Shown here: positions 22,288 to 31,127 of the stretch, one piece after another
How the letters are laid out: each line of letters opens with the position of its first letter
Numbering within the stretch: position 1 is the first letter of the stretch
NCBI GenBank assembly: GCA_030430575.1
Contig: JAUIKF010000006.1
Location: 1-64,000, forward strand
Origin: Bacteroidia bacterium
Lineage (GTDB): Bacteria > Bacteroidota > Bacteroidia > J057
DNA: 64,000 nt
Direction of reading: 5' to 3'
The notes under the pieces: model-generated
Database searches by the model: none
Told to the model about the DNA's origin: nothing
What the model saw: only the letters and a program-made list of their open reading frames with translations
Translations under genes and position numbers: made by a program

Positions 22288-24677
22288 TAGAATTTGAAAT
22301 TGAAGGTGATAGAAGGGAGAATAGGGAAAAGGGCCACCTGCTTGGCCACAATTTTTTGCGCATCCTCATCGATATCGAGGTAAATGAAAAACGCATTGCG
22401 ACGGTTGTAAGCGTTGTAGACACTCAGGGTGAGGTCTGACTCTCCCCACTTGGGGAACATCTTGTACACAAGGCCTACATCCAGTCGGTGGTAGGCTGGT
22501 AATCGGAAGATATTTCGATCAGGGTAGATAGGCACCGTTCTAGGATCGACGCCAAACAATTCCAGAAAGGCACCGCCCCCTTCGATAGGGGAAACCAAAG
22601 TCCCAAAATCAGAAATAAATGACCGGCCTGTTGGCAAAGAAGTGGCGTTGCCTGTCCCATAGACCCACGCACCTGTGAGTGACCATTTTTTACTCAATTC
22701 ATAAATGGCTACAACTGATGCATCGTGCCTTCTATCATAGCGTGGATGGAATTTCTTCCCATCATTGATTACATCAAGAATTCCTGGTTCACCTTCCTGA
22801 ACAAAACTCCCATCAAACTGTCGCCAGGACCAAGAAAGGGTATAGCCTATCCAGCCTGTTAGTTTACCTTTCCGCTTTTGGATATACACTTCAGAACCAT
22901 ACGCCCATCCCTTGCCGAAAATGAACTCTTCCTCCAATTTATTATTGACAAAGAGATTCGCATTGTCCCTGAAATCAATTTGGTTGGTGAGCCATTTGTA
23001 ATAATACTCATTGGAAATAAGGAAATTCTCTCCAAGCTGGAAGGTCACACCAGTAGCTACCTGAGTTGCACGCTGTGGTTTGACTTTAGGGGTGGAAGGG
23101 TACCAAAGGTCTGTAGGGAGAGATGTGCCAGAACTTGATACCAGGTGGAGATATTGGGACATGGCTGCCACACCAGCTTTAAAAGATACTTTATCGCTTA
23201 CGCTGTATTTGGCAGAAGCTCGCGGTTCGAAGCCGCCATAGAATTTGCCCTCATTCTGGAAACCCGAAAGGCGAACCCCCCCATTTAAGGTAAGACGATT
23301 ATTTACTACAAAATCATCGCTGAAATAAACGCCAAACTCTTGTCCAAACAGTGTCTGGCCTGTACTGAAGTTCTGTGTGCTATCCGCAGCATCAATCTCT
23401 GCCCGTCCAACTACAAATTTATGGCGGATGGCAGATGCTCCAAACCGGATGGTATGTTGATTATTTGGGCGATAATCAAAGTCCATTTTCCCACTGATGT
23501 CCTGTATTTTCGACCCTAATTCAAAGCGAAAAGTCTCCGCAAAATTATTGGAAATCACATAATCATAATCAGAGAAAGTAAAGGTAGTATTGAGGAATAA
23601 TTTACTAGAAAAAAGGTGATTCCAGCGCAGGGTAGTAGTGATGTTTCCCCAATTAAAATTGAAATCAAAATTATCCCCATTAAACCCAAATACATCCTTC
23701 CCAAAATACCCAGAAATAAACAGGCGGTCATTTTCGCCTAGCTCATAATTGATTTTTGTATTGAGGTCATAAAAATAATAATCGGGAATAGGCGTGAAAT
23801 CTTCTTTCCCTTCATTTCCACGATTGATGGCGCGGGTGATGATGTCAAAATACGTCCTACGTCCTGCCACGATAAAAGACCCTTTCCCTTTGTTGAAAGG
23901 TCCTTCCAGGGTCAATCGGGAGGAAATGGTGCCTATTCCCCCTCGACCAGAAAAGCGCTCGCGGTTACCGTCTTTCAGACGCACATCAACTACCGAGGAT
24001 AATCGACCGCCAAACTGGGCAGGAAATCCCCCTTTGTACAGCTTTACATCCTTCACCGCATCAGAATTGAATGTGCTGAATAGGCCAAATAAGTGATTGG
24101 CATTGTAGACAATGGCCTCATCAAGGACGATCAGGTTTTGGTCAGGGCCTCCACCACGAACATAGAGACCCGAAGTGCCTTCTCCACCTGACTGGACGCC
24201 TGGTTTGAGCTGAAGGGTCTTCAAAATATCCACCTCTCCAAACAGAGCGGGGAGTAGCTTGGCATCCTGTACGTCCAGTGTATTGACACTCATCTGCGTG
24301 GAATTAATCTCCTCCTCATAAGTAACCTCCCCTGTGATAATGACATCATCCAGCGTAGCATTTGCATCTTCCAGGGAGACGTCTAGGCGCTGATCCTGAG
24401 AGAGTTTTACTTTTTTGATTTGAGGAATAAACCCCGCATAAGCAAAAGTGATTTGTGCTGAATCTGTTTGGGAAAATGATAGGGAATAAAACCCATATTC
24501 ATTGGTAAGTGTGCCAACACGAAGTGCTTTCGAAAAGACGGAAGCACCAATCAGACTTTCGCCAGTCGTGGCATCGCGCACATAGCCGCTGAGGGTGTAG
24601 CTTTGTTGGGCATAGCCCAAGAGGGGCATGCAAAGCAGAAACCAAAGCAGCAGTTTGGTGGGGAAGGAAATATTCAT
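22287..24677 (-). CDS. TonB-dependent receptor with carboxypeptidase-like N-domain
   Basis: A 796-residue outer-membrane transporter. The signal peptide (FPTKLLLWFLLCMPLLGYAQ) is followed by a CarboxypepD_reg-like domain: SYTLSGYVRDATTGESLIGASVF through VKLSQDQRLDVSLEDANATLDDVII. The plug follows, with KTLQLKPGVQSGGEGTSGLYVRGGGPDQNLIVLDEAIVYN. The rest is a beta barrel, ending in SITFNFKF with the terminal aromatic residue typical of outer-membrane proteins. I start at 24677; an upstream extension lacks signal character. It imports an unknown substrate, possibly metal, peptide or oligosaccharide, with the coupled DUF4249 lipoprotein. Confidence 0.92.
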   Translation of the reverse strand: MNISFPTKLLLWFLLCMPLLGYAQQSYTLSGYVRDATTGESLIGASVFSKALRVGTLTNEYGFYSLSFSQTDSAQITFAYAGFIPQIKKVKLSQDQRLDVSLEDANATLDDVIITGEVTYEEEINSTQMSVNTLDVQDAKLLPALFGEVDILKTLQLKPGVQSGGEGTSGLYVRGGGPDQNLIVLDEAIVYNANHLFGLFSTFNSDAVKDVKLYKGGFPAQFGGRLSSVVDVRLKDGNRERFSGRGGIGTISSRLTLEGPFNKGKGSFIVAGRRTYFDIITRAINRGNEGKEDFTPIPDYYFYDLNTKINYELGENDRLFISGYFGKDVFGFNGDNFDFNFNWGNITTTLRWNHLFSSKLFLNTTFTFSDYDYVISNNFAETFRFELGSKIQDISGKMDFDYRPNNQHTIRFGASAIRHKFVVGRAEIDAADSTQNFSTGQTLFGQEFGVYFSDDFVVNNRLTLNGGVRLSGFQNEGKFYGGFEPRASAKYSVSDKVSFKAGVAAMSQYLHLVSSSGTSLPTDLWYPSTPKVKPQRATQVATGVTFQLGENFLISNEYYYKWLTNQIDFRDNANLFVNNKLEEEFIFGKGWAYGSEVYIQKRKGKLTGWIGYTLSWSWRQFDGSFVQEGEPGILDVINDGKKFHPRYDRRHDASVVAIYELSKKWSLTGAWVYGTGNATSLPTGRSFISDFGTLVSPIEGGGAFLELFGVDPRTVPIYPDRNIFRLPAYHRLDVGLVYKMFPKWGESDLTLSVYNAYNRRNAFFIYLDIDEDAQKIVAKQVALFPILPSITFNFKF

Positions 24678-24872
24678 GGAAAAATTAGGAGTTAAACCTT
24701 TGATTGAACTGAAAAATGAAACAACCCCAGCGGATTGTTTAAGGTTCAAAAGTGCGGAAAATTTCTGGGAAGCAAAATGGGAGGGGAATATTTACATGGA
24801 ATAAAATCTAACAGCGTTATTGGTTTGAAAAAAGGCTATTGCAAGCAATAACACCATTTGATTTGAAGTCAG

Positions 24873-25271
24873 TTATGGGGTAGGGAAGGCAGGTTTGTCT
24901 TTTGCGGGAGATCGTTTTCGGATAATGAGAACTTCTTGGTCTGAAAATGCCATCCATGCGAAGTCATAGAGGTAGTAATAAACCTTGCCCTTGCTGTTGG
25001 TAAAGGAATGGGTAAAGTAGCTATAATTAAATTTTTTCCGATCCATTTCTATCTTATCGACTTTCTTCTGGGATTTGTTTTTTCCCATTATTTCGAGGAG
25101 GATTGATCGGTTTCGATGTAGAATTTTATCGATTGGGATGGCAGTGTCAAAAGTGGCAGCTCTGAGGCGATAGTGGTAAATGCTTTTGCATTCAACAGAG
25201 CAAAATATTTTGCCTTTGCGGCCAACGACAGGACCTTTGCAGTACCTGCATTTGCGGGTTGAGGTAGACAT
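24873..25271 (-). CDS. zinc-ribbon-type small protein
   Basis: A 132-residue basic protein. CRYCKGPVVGRKGKIFCSVEC (residues 8-28) contains CxxC and CxxxC pairs, arranged as a zinc ribbon like those that bind nucleic acids or cap ribosomal and topoisomerase proteins. The remainder is basic and aromatic (FNYSYFTHSF, KVYYYLYDFAWM) with no known domain. The protein is probably cytoplasmic. Upstream lies an unusual set of palindromes (25337-25376 and 25428-25482) that may regulate it. Confidence 0.6.
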   Translation of the reverse strand: MSTSTRKCRYCKGPVVGRKGKIFCSVECKSIYHYRLRAATFDTAIPIDKILHRNRSILLEIMGKNKSQKKVDKIEMDRKKFNYSYFTHSFTNSKGKVYYYLYDFAWMAFSDQEVLIIRKRSPAKDKPAFPTP

Positions 25272-25336
25272 GATATTAGGGTTTAGGGTGAAAAACGATA
25301 TTTGGGAGGTAATACGGAAAATGGGAGAAATGGATA

Positions 25337-25376
25337 TAACCGTTAGTTAACCGTTATAACGGTTAACTAACGGTTA
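25337..25376. promoter_or_regulatory. 40-bp perfect palindrome of AACCGTTA units
   Basis: Bases 25337-25376 read the same on both strands, centred between 25356 and 25357 (GTTA|TAAC). The palindrome is made of four (T)AACCGTTA/TAACGGTT units, and CGGTTA recurs twice more downstream to about 25388. It lies 66 bases upstream of the zinc-ribbon start on the minus strand. This could be a cooperative operator for a dimeric regulator or a cruciform/hairpin. Confidence 0.55.
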
Positions 25377-25427
25377 GTCAACGGTTAGCTATATAAGCAA
25401 CTGGTTATCAGCGGCCTGGTTTCTCCC

Positions 25428-25482
25428 ATTTTGTTGAAATTTTGTCGAAAACGGGCCATTTTCAACAAAATTTCAACAAAAT
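25428..25482. repeat. 18-bp inverted repeat ATTTTGTTGAAATTTTGT
   Basis: The arms 25428-25445 and 25465-25482 are exact complements with a 19-base spacer. Each arm itself contains ATTTTGTTGAA twice in part. It lies between the PKD lipoprotein stop and the zinc-ribbon promoter region, so it could end transcripts from the former. GAAAACGGG occurs in the spacer and again at about 25511. Confidence 0.5.
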
Positions 25483-25542
25483 TTCTCAAATCTGAGATGA
25501 ACTTTTCCGAAAACGGGAAGAACTTTCTTGATCTCTATGCCC

Positions 25543-26664
25543 TCAACGATACCCAACAGCCATTACCCCATCATTCACCACAAGTTCCTTCTCCGTCCCC
25601 CCACCAAATAGTTTGCATCGCAACTGAAACTTCACCTGCTCTGTAGCAATTCCTTGTGCATTAGTCTCATAAGGGTTATGGCTAATCAACTCAAAATAAC
25701 TCTCCGTAGGTTGAGCTGAATTTTCAGAACTAAACAAAACGCCTAAAGCATCAGTCCACCTTACCACAACCTTCCCATATCCCAAACTATCACCCTCATA
25801 CACAGGAGTAGTAGCGTAAGCAAAATTGATCGGACAGCCATCTACTCTGCCTGCTGGGACGTTGCGGCAAATGGTGGCTTCACAAGCCATATTGTCCTTT
25901 ACTGTAAGGCAAGTTGGATAAACCCCACGGGCATCATAGGCATTATTAGGGGAGGGGAGAGAGGAGGTTTGCCCATCCCCAAAAGTCCAGGAATAAGTGA
26001 AAGGGCCAACGCCAATAGGCAAAGCATTAAATGCCACTTCACGAGATCTTGCAGTCGCAATATGGGTAAAGGAAGTGAAACATGGTGGTTTGGGAATGGT
26101 TACAGGCATACGCAATTCACTCTCGCAGCCTAGGTCACTTTGAAATGAAAGGGATACTTCATAGGTAAATGGAGTGGGGCGGGCGTAAATGTGGTTAAAG
26201 GCTTTTTTGCTACGGACGGTTCCATCTCCTAAATTCCATTGGTAGGAAAAATTTCCTTCCCCTTGAGGTAAAGCGGTAAACCTGGTAAGATAGTGGGATA
26301 ACGTTACTGTAGGCTCATGATAAGTATAGGGACCAGGAGTTAATACACTATCTATTGGCACAGAAGCACCTTCAGCACGGAACTTCAGATCCCTGAATTC
26401 TATTTGAAGAGTCTCTGTACAGGTTGCACAGCCAGCAGGACGGAATTCGCCGATCAGGCGGTATAAGCCTGAAGAGTCTTGCACATACGCTGTATGTAAA
26501 TAATAGCCATCAACCCCACCTGCAAGGATCAACTCTTCGGCGTCAAGACTAGCTTTTACGACAAATACAGGCTCCTCAATCACTTCCACAGGATCAGGTT
26601 TTTCCTCACAACCACTCACCAAAACTAGTATGACCAACAAAAGATATATTTTTCCAAAACTCAT
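25543..26664 (-). CDS. PKD-domain surface lipoprotein
   Basis: A 373-residue lipoprotein: the signal IYLLLVILVLVSGC has its lipobox cysteine at residue 19. It has two PKD-type Ig-like domains, marked by FSYQWNLGDGTVRSKKAFNHIY (about residues 140-160) and FTYSWTFGDGQTSS (about 222-235). A C-terminal beta-rich region of about 100 residues has no clear assignment. PKD domains mediate protein or carbohydrate contacts on the cell surface. Its ATG overlaps the upstream gene's stop as ATGA, making it the third gene of a coupled sigma factor-membrane protein-PKD chain. Confidence 0.85.
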   Translation of the reverse strand: MSFGKIYLLLVILVLVSGCEEKPDPVEVIEEPVFVVKASLDAEELILAGGVDGYYLHTAYVQDSSGLYRLIGEFRPAGCATCTETLQIEFRDLKFRAEGASVPIDSVLTPGPYTYHEPTVTLSHYLTRFTALPQGEGNFSYQWNLGDGTVRSKKAFNHIYARPTPFTYEVSLSFQSDLGCESELRMPVTIPKPPCFTSFTHIATARSREVAFNALPIGVGPFTYSWTFGDGQTSSLPSPNNAYDARGVYPTCLTVKDNMACEATICRNVPAGRVDGCPINFAYATTPVYEGDSLGYGKVVVRWTDALGVLFSSENSAQPTESYFELISHNPYETNAQGIATEQVKFQLRCKLFGGGTEKELVVNDGVMAVGYR

Positions 26665-28046
26665 AATTGAAACAAATCATAGCGCAAAAACAGGCGCAAT
26701 TGCATATTCCGATCAAACTGATCATTTTCCCAAAAATCATTATCTGTAAGGTCCATTAGCCCATAATATCCTTGTAAATTCAGGCTAAATCCACGTCCCA
26801 AATAATACCTATAACCTATTTGAGCCCCAGCATCCAGCTTATTGAACCCTTTGCGATAGCCCCATACATTTTTTTTGTCAGGAGTAGATGTGCCAAAATC
26901 ATCGTTGCGTTGAAGTCGTTCTTGGGTGGTGATTTCGATCAAATAGCTTCCACTTGCCCCAACCGTCACATAATGCCGATTGCGTACTCGGAAACTCGCT
27001 GCCAATGGGATTTCTAAAGCATGTAATGCCTTTGGCGTGAGGGTGATGATTTCTTCTTCAAAGCCAAACCCAAAATTGACTGATCGAAAGCTTCTGCTTC
27101 CACTTAAGCCATTTCTCGACATCAAGAATACCCCAGATTCTAAGCGGAGTAGAGGAGAAGTCGGTTTGGGATCAAAGGAATAATGTATGCCTACATAAGG
27201 CAATGCGCCTATACTAGACCGAGTAGGCCCCTGGTTGATCAAGCCTAATGACAAATTCGAACCTGTCGTGATACCCAACGCATGGCGTTTTAGAGGAGGG
27301 TGAATAGGTCGTTGTAAAGTGGGATTTGGAGAATGCCCACCAATCCCAAGTAAGAAAGAAAGAGACTGCAGCGGCAAAATGGCAGTTGGGGTTGATAAAT
27401 TGTCCTGTGCTGATGAATAGTCTTGTAGCGTGGGGTGATCAAAGGTAGAAAGCGGACTTTGTGTAGATGAATTGGTTGTAACAATCCCAGAAGGTTGGGT
27501 GCCAGATTCAGTGAGGGGGGTAAGGGGCTGGGTAGAGGTTTCTACATCATTTTGGGGATTAGAAAATGGAGGTTGAGGATCAAACTGAGTGGAAGCTACA
27601 GGAGTGTTATCAGGGGATTGAACGCTATCTTGAGTAGAAAGAGATGATGACTTACCATCCGAAATGGGATTCAATGTTTCATGGGCTGGGTTGGTAGCTA
27701 AAGGGAAGATTTTAGGAGAATTGGGAAGAGAATCTTTCAGGTTTGAAGAAGGTTGAATTTTTGTCAAGGAATTTTCTGGGGAAACGATCGATTCCGATTC
27801 ACCATGAGAAGTCTCATTGTTAAGAGGAAATGATTTATTCATTTGCCAATACACGATAGGAAGTGAAATAAGCAATACAAGCAGCAATATGCCGAATCTT
27901 TTGGCCCACAATAGCCATGCTGGACGCTTAGCATCTTGCGCGTTAATAAGCTGCTCCGCAGCTTCCCAGGCTGCAGGGTCAAACTCAAACTGAGCATCAT
28001 CAAACTTCTGTTTGAGCCATTGATCCAATTCATGTTGATCCCTCAT
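26661..28046 (-). CDS. single-pass/beta-barrel protein, anti-sigma-like N-terminus
   Basis: A 461-residue protein starting MRDQHELDQWLKQKFDDAQFEF. The N-terminal 45 residues are acidic and helical (FDPAAWEAAEQLINAQ), followed by one membrane helix (about 52-68). A Ser/Thr/Pro/Gln-rich linker covers about 70-240. The C-terminal 200 residues have outer-membrane barrel character (HALGITTGSNLSLG...YVTVGASGSYLIEITTQERL...LRLFLRYDLFQL). This is the frequent Bacteroidota layout in which a sigma-regulating segment is joined to an envelope domain. The start (28046) overlaps the sigma-factor stop as ATGA, and its stop overlaps the PKD gene. Acting as anti-sigma factor is inference from this coupling. 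Confidence 0.75.
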   Translation of the reverse strand: MRDQHELDQWLKQKFDDAQFEFDPAAWEAAEQLINAQDAKRPAWLLWAKRFGILLLVLLISLPIVYWQMNKSFPLNNETSHGESESIVSPENSLTKIQPSSNLKDSLPNSPKIFPLATNPAHETLNPISDGKSSSLSTQDSVQSPDNTPVASTQFDPQPPFSNPQNDVETSTQPLTPLTESGTQPSGIVTTNSSTQSPLSTFDHPTLQDYSSAQDNLSTPTAILPLQSLSFLLGIGGHSPNPTLQRPIHPPLKRHALGITTGSNLSLGLINQGPTRSSIGALPYVGIHYSFDPKPTSPLLRLESGVFLMSRNGLSGSRSFRSVNFGFGFEEEIITLTPKALHALEIPLAASFRVRNRHYVTVGASGSYLIEITTQERLQRNDDFGTSTPDKKNVWGYRKGFNKLDAGAQIGYRYYLGRGFSLNLQGYYGLMDLTDNDFWENDQFDRNMQLRLFLRYDLFQL

Positions 28047-28612
28047 AATGATATGCGTTTTGAGGATTCCATAGCTTGCTTTAGTTTTTGCTGAACAGTT
28101 TTTCGGGCAAATGACACATGCCATTTTGACGTGCCCACCGAGATATTCAGCTCTTTGCTGATTTCTTTATGACTGTAGCCATCAATTGCGTAAAGGTTAA
28201 AAACCCGTTGACTCATTGGCGGCAATTCACCGATAATCGCCCGCAAAGCATCTGCGTCAAATTGCCGATCTGCTTCATTGATGTCTACCCGGCTGTCATT
28301 TCGATCCTGATCTTCAAAGTCAGAATAAAACAAATGTTCTTTATGCTTTTTATTCCTCCTATAGTCGTCTATGACCGTATTGATCATAATTCTTCGTATC
28401 CAAGCTTCGAAAGGCACATGTGCCTTATAAGTATCCAGCTTATTCAAAATTTTGAGGAAGCCCGCATTCAACAATGCCTGGGCTTCCTCTTTATTATTCA
28501 CATAGCGAACACAGACTCCCATCAACATGCTATAGCAAAGTTTATACAGCTCGGACTGCGCCTTGCGGTCCTTTGCCATACATGCCTTTAGTAGTTGTGT
28601 GTCTATATTCAT
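28043..28612 (-). CDS. ECF-type RNA polymerase sigma factor
   Basis: A 189-residue sigma-70 family protein starting MNIDTQLLKACMAKDRKAQSELY. Region 2 is CVRYVNNKEEAQALLNAGFLKILNKLDTY, then VPFEAWIRRIMINTVIDDYRRNKK; region 4 is LPPMSQRVFNLYAIDGYSHKEISKELNISVGTSKWHVSFARK. Length is typical of ECF sigma factors. The open frame extends 79 codons upstream, but that part is translation of the GAGACCG repeat field and is excluded. It is translationally coupled to the membrane/barrel gene and then to a PKD lipoprotein, so it probably controls an envelope function including that operon. Confidence 0.9.
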   Translation of the reverse strand: MNIDTQLLKACMAKDRKAQSELYKLCYSMLMGVCVRYVNNKEEAQALLNAGFLKILNKLDTYKAHVPFEAWIRRIMINTVIDDYRRNKKHKEHLFYSDFEDQDRNDSRVDINEADRQFDADALRAIIGELPPMSQRVFNLYAIDGYSHKEISKELNISVGTSKWHVSFARKTVQQKLKQAMESSKRISL

Positions 28613-28617
28613 ATTGA

Positions 28618-28866
28618 GATCGTTCGGCTCGAAGACTCGTCTCACTGCGAGACCGCTCGCTTCGCTCGCTGCGAGACCGTTCGTCGCGGAGCTCCTCACT
28701 GCGAGAACCGAGACCGCTCGAAGACTCGCTACGAGAATAGATGCAAAGACTTCTCTCCTGTCTCGTAGCGAGGCGAGTCTTCGAGCCGAGCAGTCTCGCA
28801 GTGAGTGCCGCAGGCGCGAACGGTCTCGCCTCTCGCAGCGAGCCCGCATGGCGAGCGGTCTCTTCC
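28618..28866. repeat. GAGACCG/CGGTCTC palindromic repeat field B
   Basis: The second field of the family seen at 21041-21351 fills the gap between the sigma-factor start and the stop of the large PKD protein. The left half carries GCGAGACCG units and the right half CGGTCTCGC units, around a centre near 28740. Bases 28760-28805 match 21229-21274 with two mismatches. Because the field occupies the whole region upstream of the sigma gene, it must contain or overlap that gene's promoter or 5' leader unless the gene is read from the PKD gene upstream. Confidence 0.75.
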
Positions 28867-28867
28867 G

Positions 28868-30859
28868 CTATTTCTTCACGATCCTTTTAGTCAATACCTC
28901 ACCATTGGCTCTCAGACTGAGCTGGTAGATACCCATAGGCAGGTTCTCAAGGTTCATTGAAATTTCTTGTGCGCCACTTCCCAAGACACGCGTTTCTTGC
29001 TGAAGAACTCTACCTACTTGATCTATTATGCTGATATTCAGATTGGTAGTGTTCTTTAACTCAAGATCTAGGTGAAGTGTGCTTGACGTTGGATTAGGGT
29101 AAAGATTGAGAACAGAGCCGAAAGTAGGGGCATCGATCGCAGTAGAGATGTCTACAGTCTGAGAATTGACATGGAAGTCAATATTCGAGATCGCAGAAGA
29201 AGCTGCGCTAATGGTCACATACTGATCCGTACTGGTTTTGCCCAATACTTCTACATGGACTTTATAAGTTCCATAGGCCAAATTGGGGAAGCTATACTCA
29301 CCATTGGCATCAGTGACAGTATGCGTAATGGGATTGTCAAGGTCGTCAAATAAAAGGATACTTACATTCTCTATTGGATCGCCTGGATCACGCTTATTGG
29401 CCCCTTGAGAGATCAAACCACCGATGAAGCCTGGACCTCCGGGGTTCATTCCATTGACCATTGTGATGTCAGCTTGGTTCAGGGAGTTACTAGTAACTGA
29501 AATGACTGTTGCATTGCTCCAATACGTGTCACTATCGTGATAAGTAGGCAATGTGCCTGCATACAAGGAATGGCCAGGAAGGAGGGCAGCTTTGGTACGA
29601 TAATCTCCATTTGCAACATTATTAAAGGTGTAGGCACCATTTGGAGAAGTATTGGTAGAATCAATCGCGGTCAATGTGCCAGCAGTTGAATCATGTGTGA
29701 TCAAGTAAACGATAGCGCTATCTCCAGGACGCATGGCAGTGAGCATGACATTTCCGTATATAGAAGCAGCCATAGGACCAGTAATAGTGACCGTAGCACA
29801 AGTCGTATCAATACAGGCCATGCCAAATGCAGCACTGCTGAAAATCAAACATACTGTGTATGTACCAGGGTTCGTATAAATTTGGCTAGGGTTTTGGACT
29901 GTGCTGGTATTGCCATTGCCAAAATCCCATTGGTAGCTATTCACTGCTGCTGGGCCTAACCCTACAGATCCATCAATAAACTGAACACTCATGCCCGAAA
30001 CCTGCATGCTAAATGCAGCTGAGCAGCCTGGAGGGGTAGAGATAACCACCTGCTGGCAAGTAGAGTCTATACATCCATTAGAATCTGTAATTGTCAGACA
30101 AGCCGTAAAAGGCCCTGTAGAATTATAAGTATGAGTCGGATTTGCCTGAGTAGAAGTATTGCCATCGCCAAAATCCCACATATAGGTGAACGGAGGAGAA
30201 CCCCCCATTGAAGTATTGGTGAAAGAAACGGTCGTGCCAGAAACGAGGCGTTGGATGAAGCTCGCAGCACAATTGCCACCACCAGTAGAAGATACCGTAA
30301 TTACTTGGCAAGATGTATCTGTACAAGATCCATCCGAAATGATTAGACATACAGTATAAGTGCCAGCAGTAGCATAGGTATGGCTAGGATTCTGAGAAGT
30401 AGAAGATCCTCCATCTCCAAAGTCCCAATTCCATGAATTAACTGGAAACAAAGGCGTTGAGGCACTCGAAGCATCAACAAATGTGGCAGCTAGGCCATTC
30501 ACAGAATAGCTGAAATTTGAAGCACAAGCAGCACCTGTCATTGGACATATATCAAAATTGATAGGTCCTAGCGTAGTACTTCCAGGGTTAAAAAAGCTTG
30601 AATCAGCGAGGGTTTGCATCCGACAATCGACGACAGAAACGGTAATACCACCCTGAGTGGTGTTGACTAAAGCTGTATCGCGATAGTTTCCAGAAGCATC
30701 TGTGAGTACAGTACTGGTGTAATTAGGACCCGAGATGGTCACCGGATAATTTGGAGCAGCAACCCCATTGTTTGTGATGTTGCCAAATACGATGACAGTT
30801 TGCGCGGGAAGCATCGCAATACATCCGATTAAGAAAATAAGTAAGCTTAGTTTTTTCAT
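28868..30859 (-). CDS. T9SS-sorted multi-PKD surface protein
   Basis: A 663-residue secreted protein with signal peptide MKKLSLLIFLIGCIAMLPAQ. An N-terminal carboxypeptidase-regulatory-like segment precedes three PKD domains: WNWDFGDGGSSTSQNPSHTY, YMWDFGDGNTSTQANPTHTY and YQWDFGNGNTSTVQNPSQIY. A further CarboxypepD/SdrD-B-like domain follows around 490-570 (GGLISQGANKRDPGDPIENVSILLFDDLDNPI). The C-terminus NLYPNPTSSTLHLDL...LPMGIYQLSL...RIVKK is a type A type IX secretion sorting domain. It should be exported by T9SS and anchored at the surface as an adhesin or scaffold. It precedes the sigma-factor operon on the same strand, separated by repeat field B. Confidence 0.92.
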   Translation of the reverse strand: MKKLSLLIFLIGCIAMLPAQTVIVFGNITNNGVAAPNYPVTISGPNYTSTVLTDASGNYRDTALVNTTQGGITVSVVDCRMQTLADSSFFNPGSTTLGPINFDICPMTGAACASNFSYSVNGLAATFVDASSASTPLFPVNSWNWDFGDGGSSTSQNPSHTYATAGTYTVCLIISDGSCTDTSCQVITVSSTGGGNCAASFIQRLVSGTTVSFTNTSMGGSPPFTYMWDFGDGNTSTQANPTHTYNSTGPFTACLTITDSNGCIDSTCQQVVISTPPGCSAAFSMQVSGMSVQFIDGSVGLGPAAVNSYQWDFGNGNTSTVQNPSQIYTNPGTYTVCLIFSSAAFGMACIDTTCATVTITGPMAASIYGNVMLTAMRPGDSAIVYLITHDSTAGTLTAIDSTNTSPNGAYTFNNVANGDYRTKAALLPGHSLYAGTLPTYHDSDTYWSNATVISVTSNSLNQADITMVNGMNPGGPGFIGGLISQGANKRDPGDPIENVSILLFDDLDNPITHTVTDANGEYSFPNLAYGTYKVHVEVLGKTSTDQYVTISAASSAISNIDFHVNSQTVDISTAIDAPTFGSVLNLYPNPTSSTLHLDLELKNTTNLNISIIDQVGRVLQQETRVLGSGAQEISMNLENLPMGIYQLSLRANGEVLTKRIVKK

Positions 30860-31061
30860 AATGAATTTGTCTAGTGTCGCAAGTTAATGTTTGTGTTGTT
30901 GAACAAATAAGTGGATAAAAAGGAAAGAAATACGCTATTTCATTGGGCCCTTAGAAATAGGATGCTTCCTTACTTCTCCAGCTTATGGCAGGCTACACGC
31001 AATCTGTTTTAGAAGGGTTGGGTAGGGAGGAAGAAAATTTAGAATGAAAATCCTTTCGGGT

Positions 31062-31115
31062 TATCGTTGTCGGCGTAGGGTCACGACATGTCGTGACCCT
31101 ACGCCGACAACGATA
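31062..31115. repeat. 54-bp perfect palindrome
   Basis: Bases 31062-31115 are fully self-complementary with no loop, centred at ACA|TGT (31088/31089). The core GTAGGGTCACGACA/TGTCGTGACCCTAC is flanked by ATCGTTGTCGGC/GCCGACAACGAT. It lies 13 bases beyond the stop of the adenosine-deaminase-like gene and could terminate or stabilise that mRNA. The last codons of the gene run through a further CGTTCGAACG-type repeat. Confidence 0.8.
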
Positions 31116-31127
31116 TTAAATAAACGC

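Noticed and set aside
28613-28849. 79-codon N-terminal extension of the sigma factor, rich in Arg and Ser
   Set aside because: It is translation of repeat field B; ECF sigma length and the MNIDTQLLKAC start support 28612.
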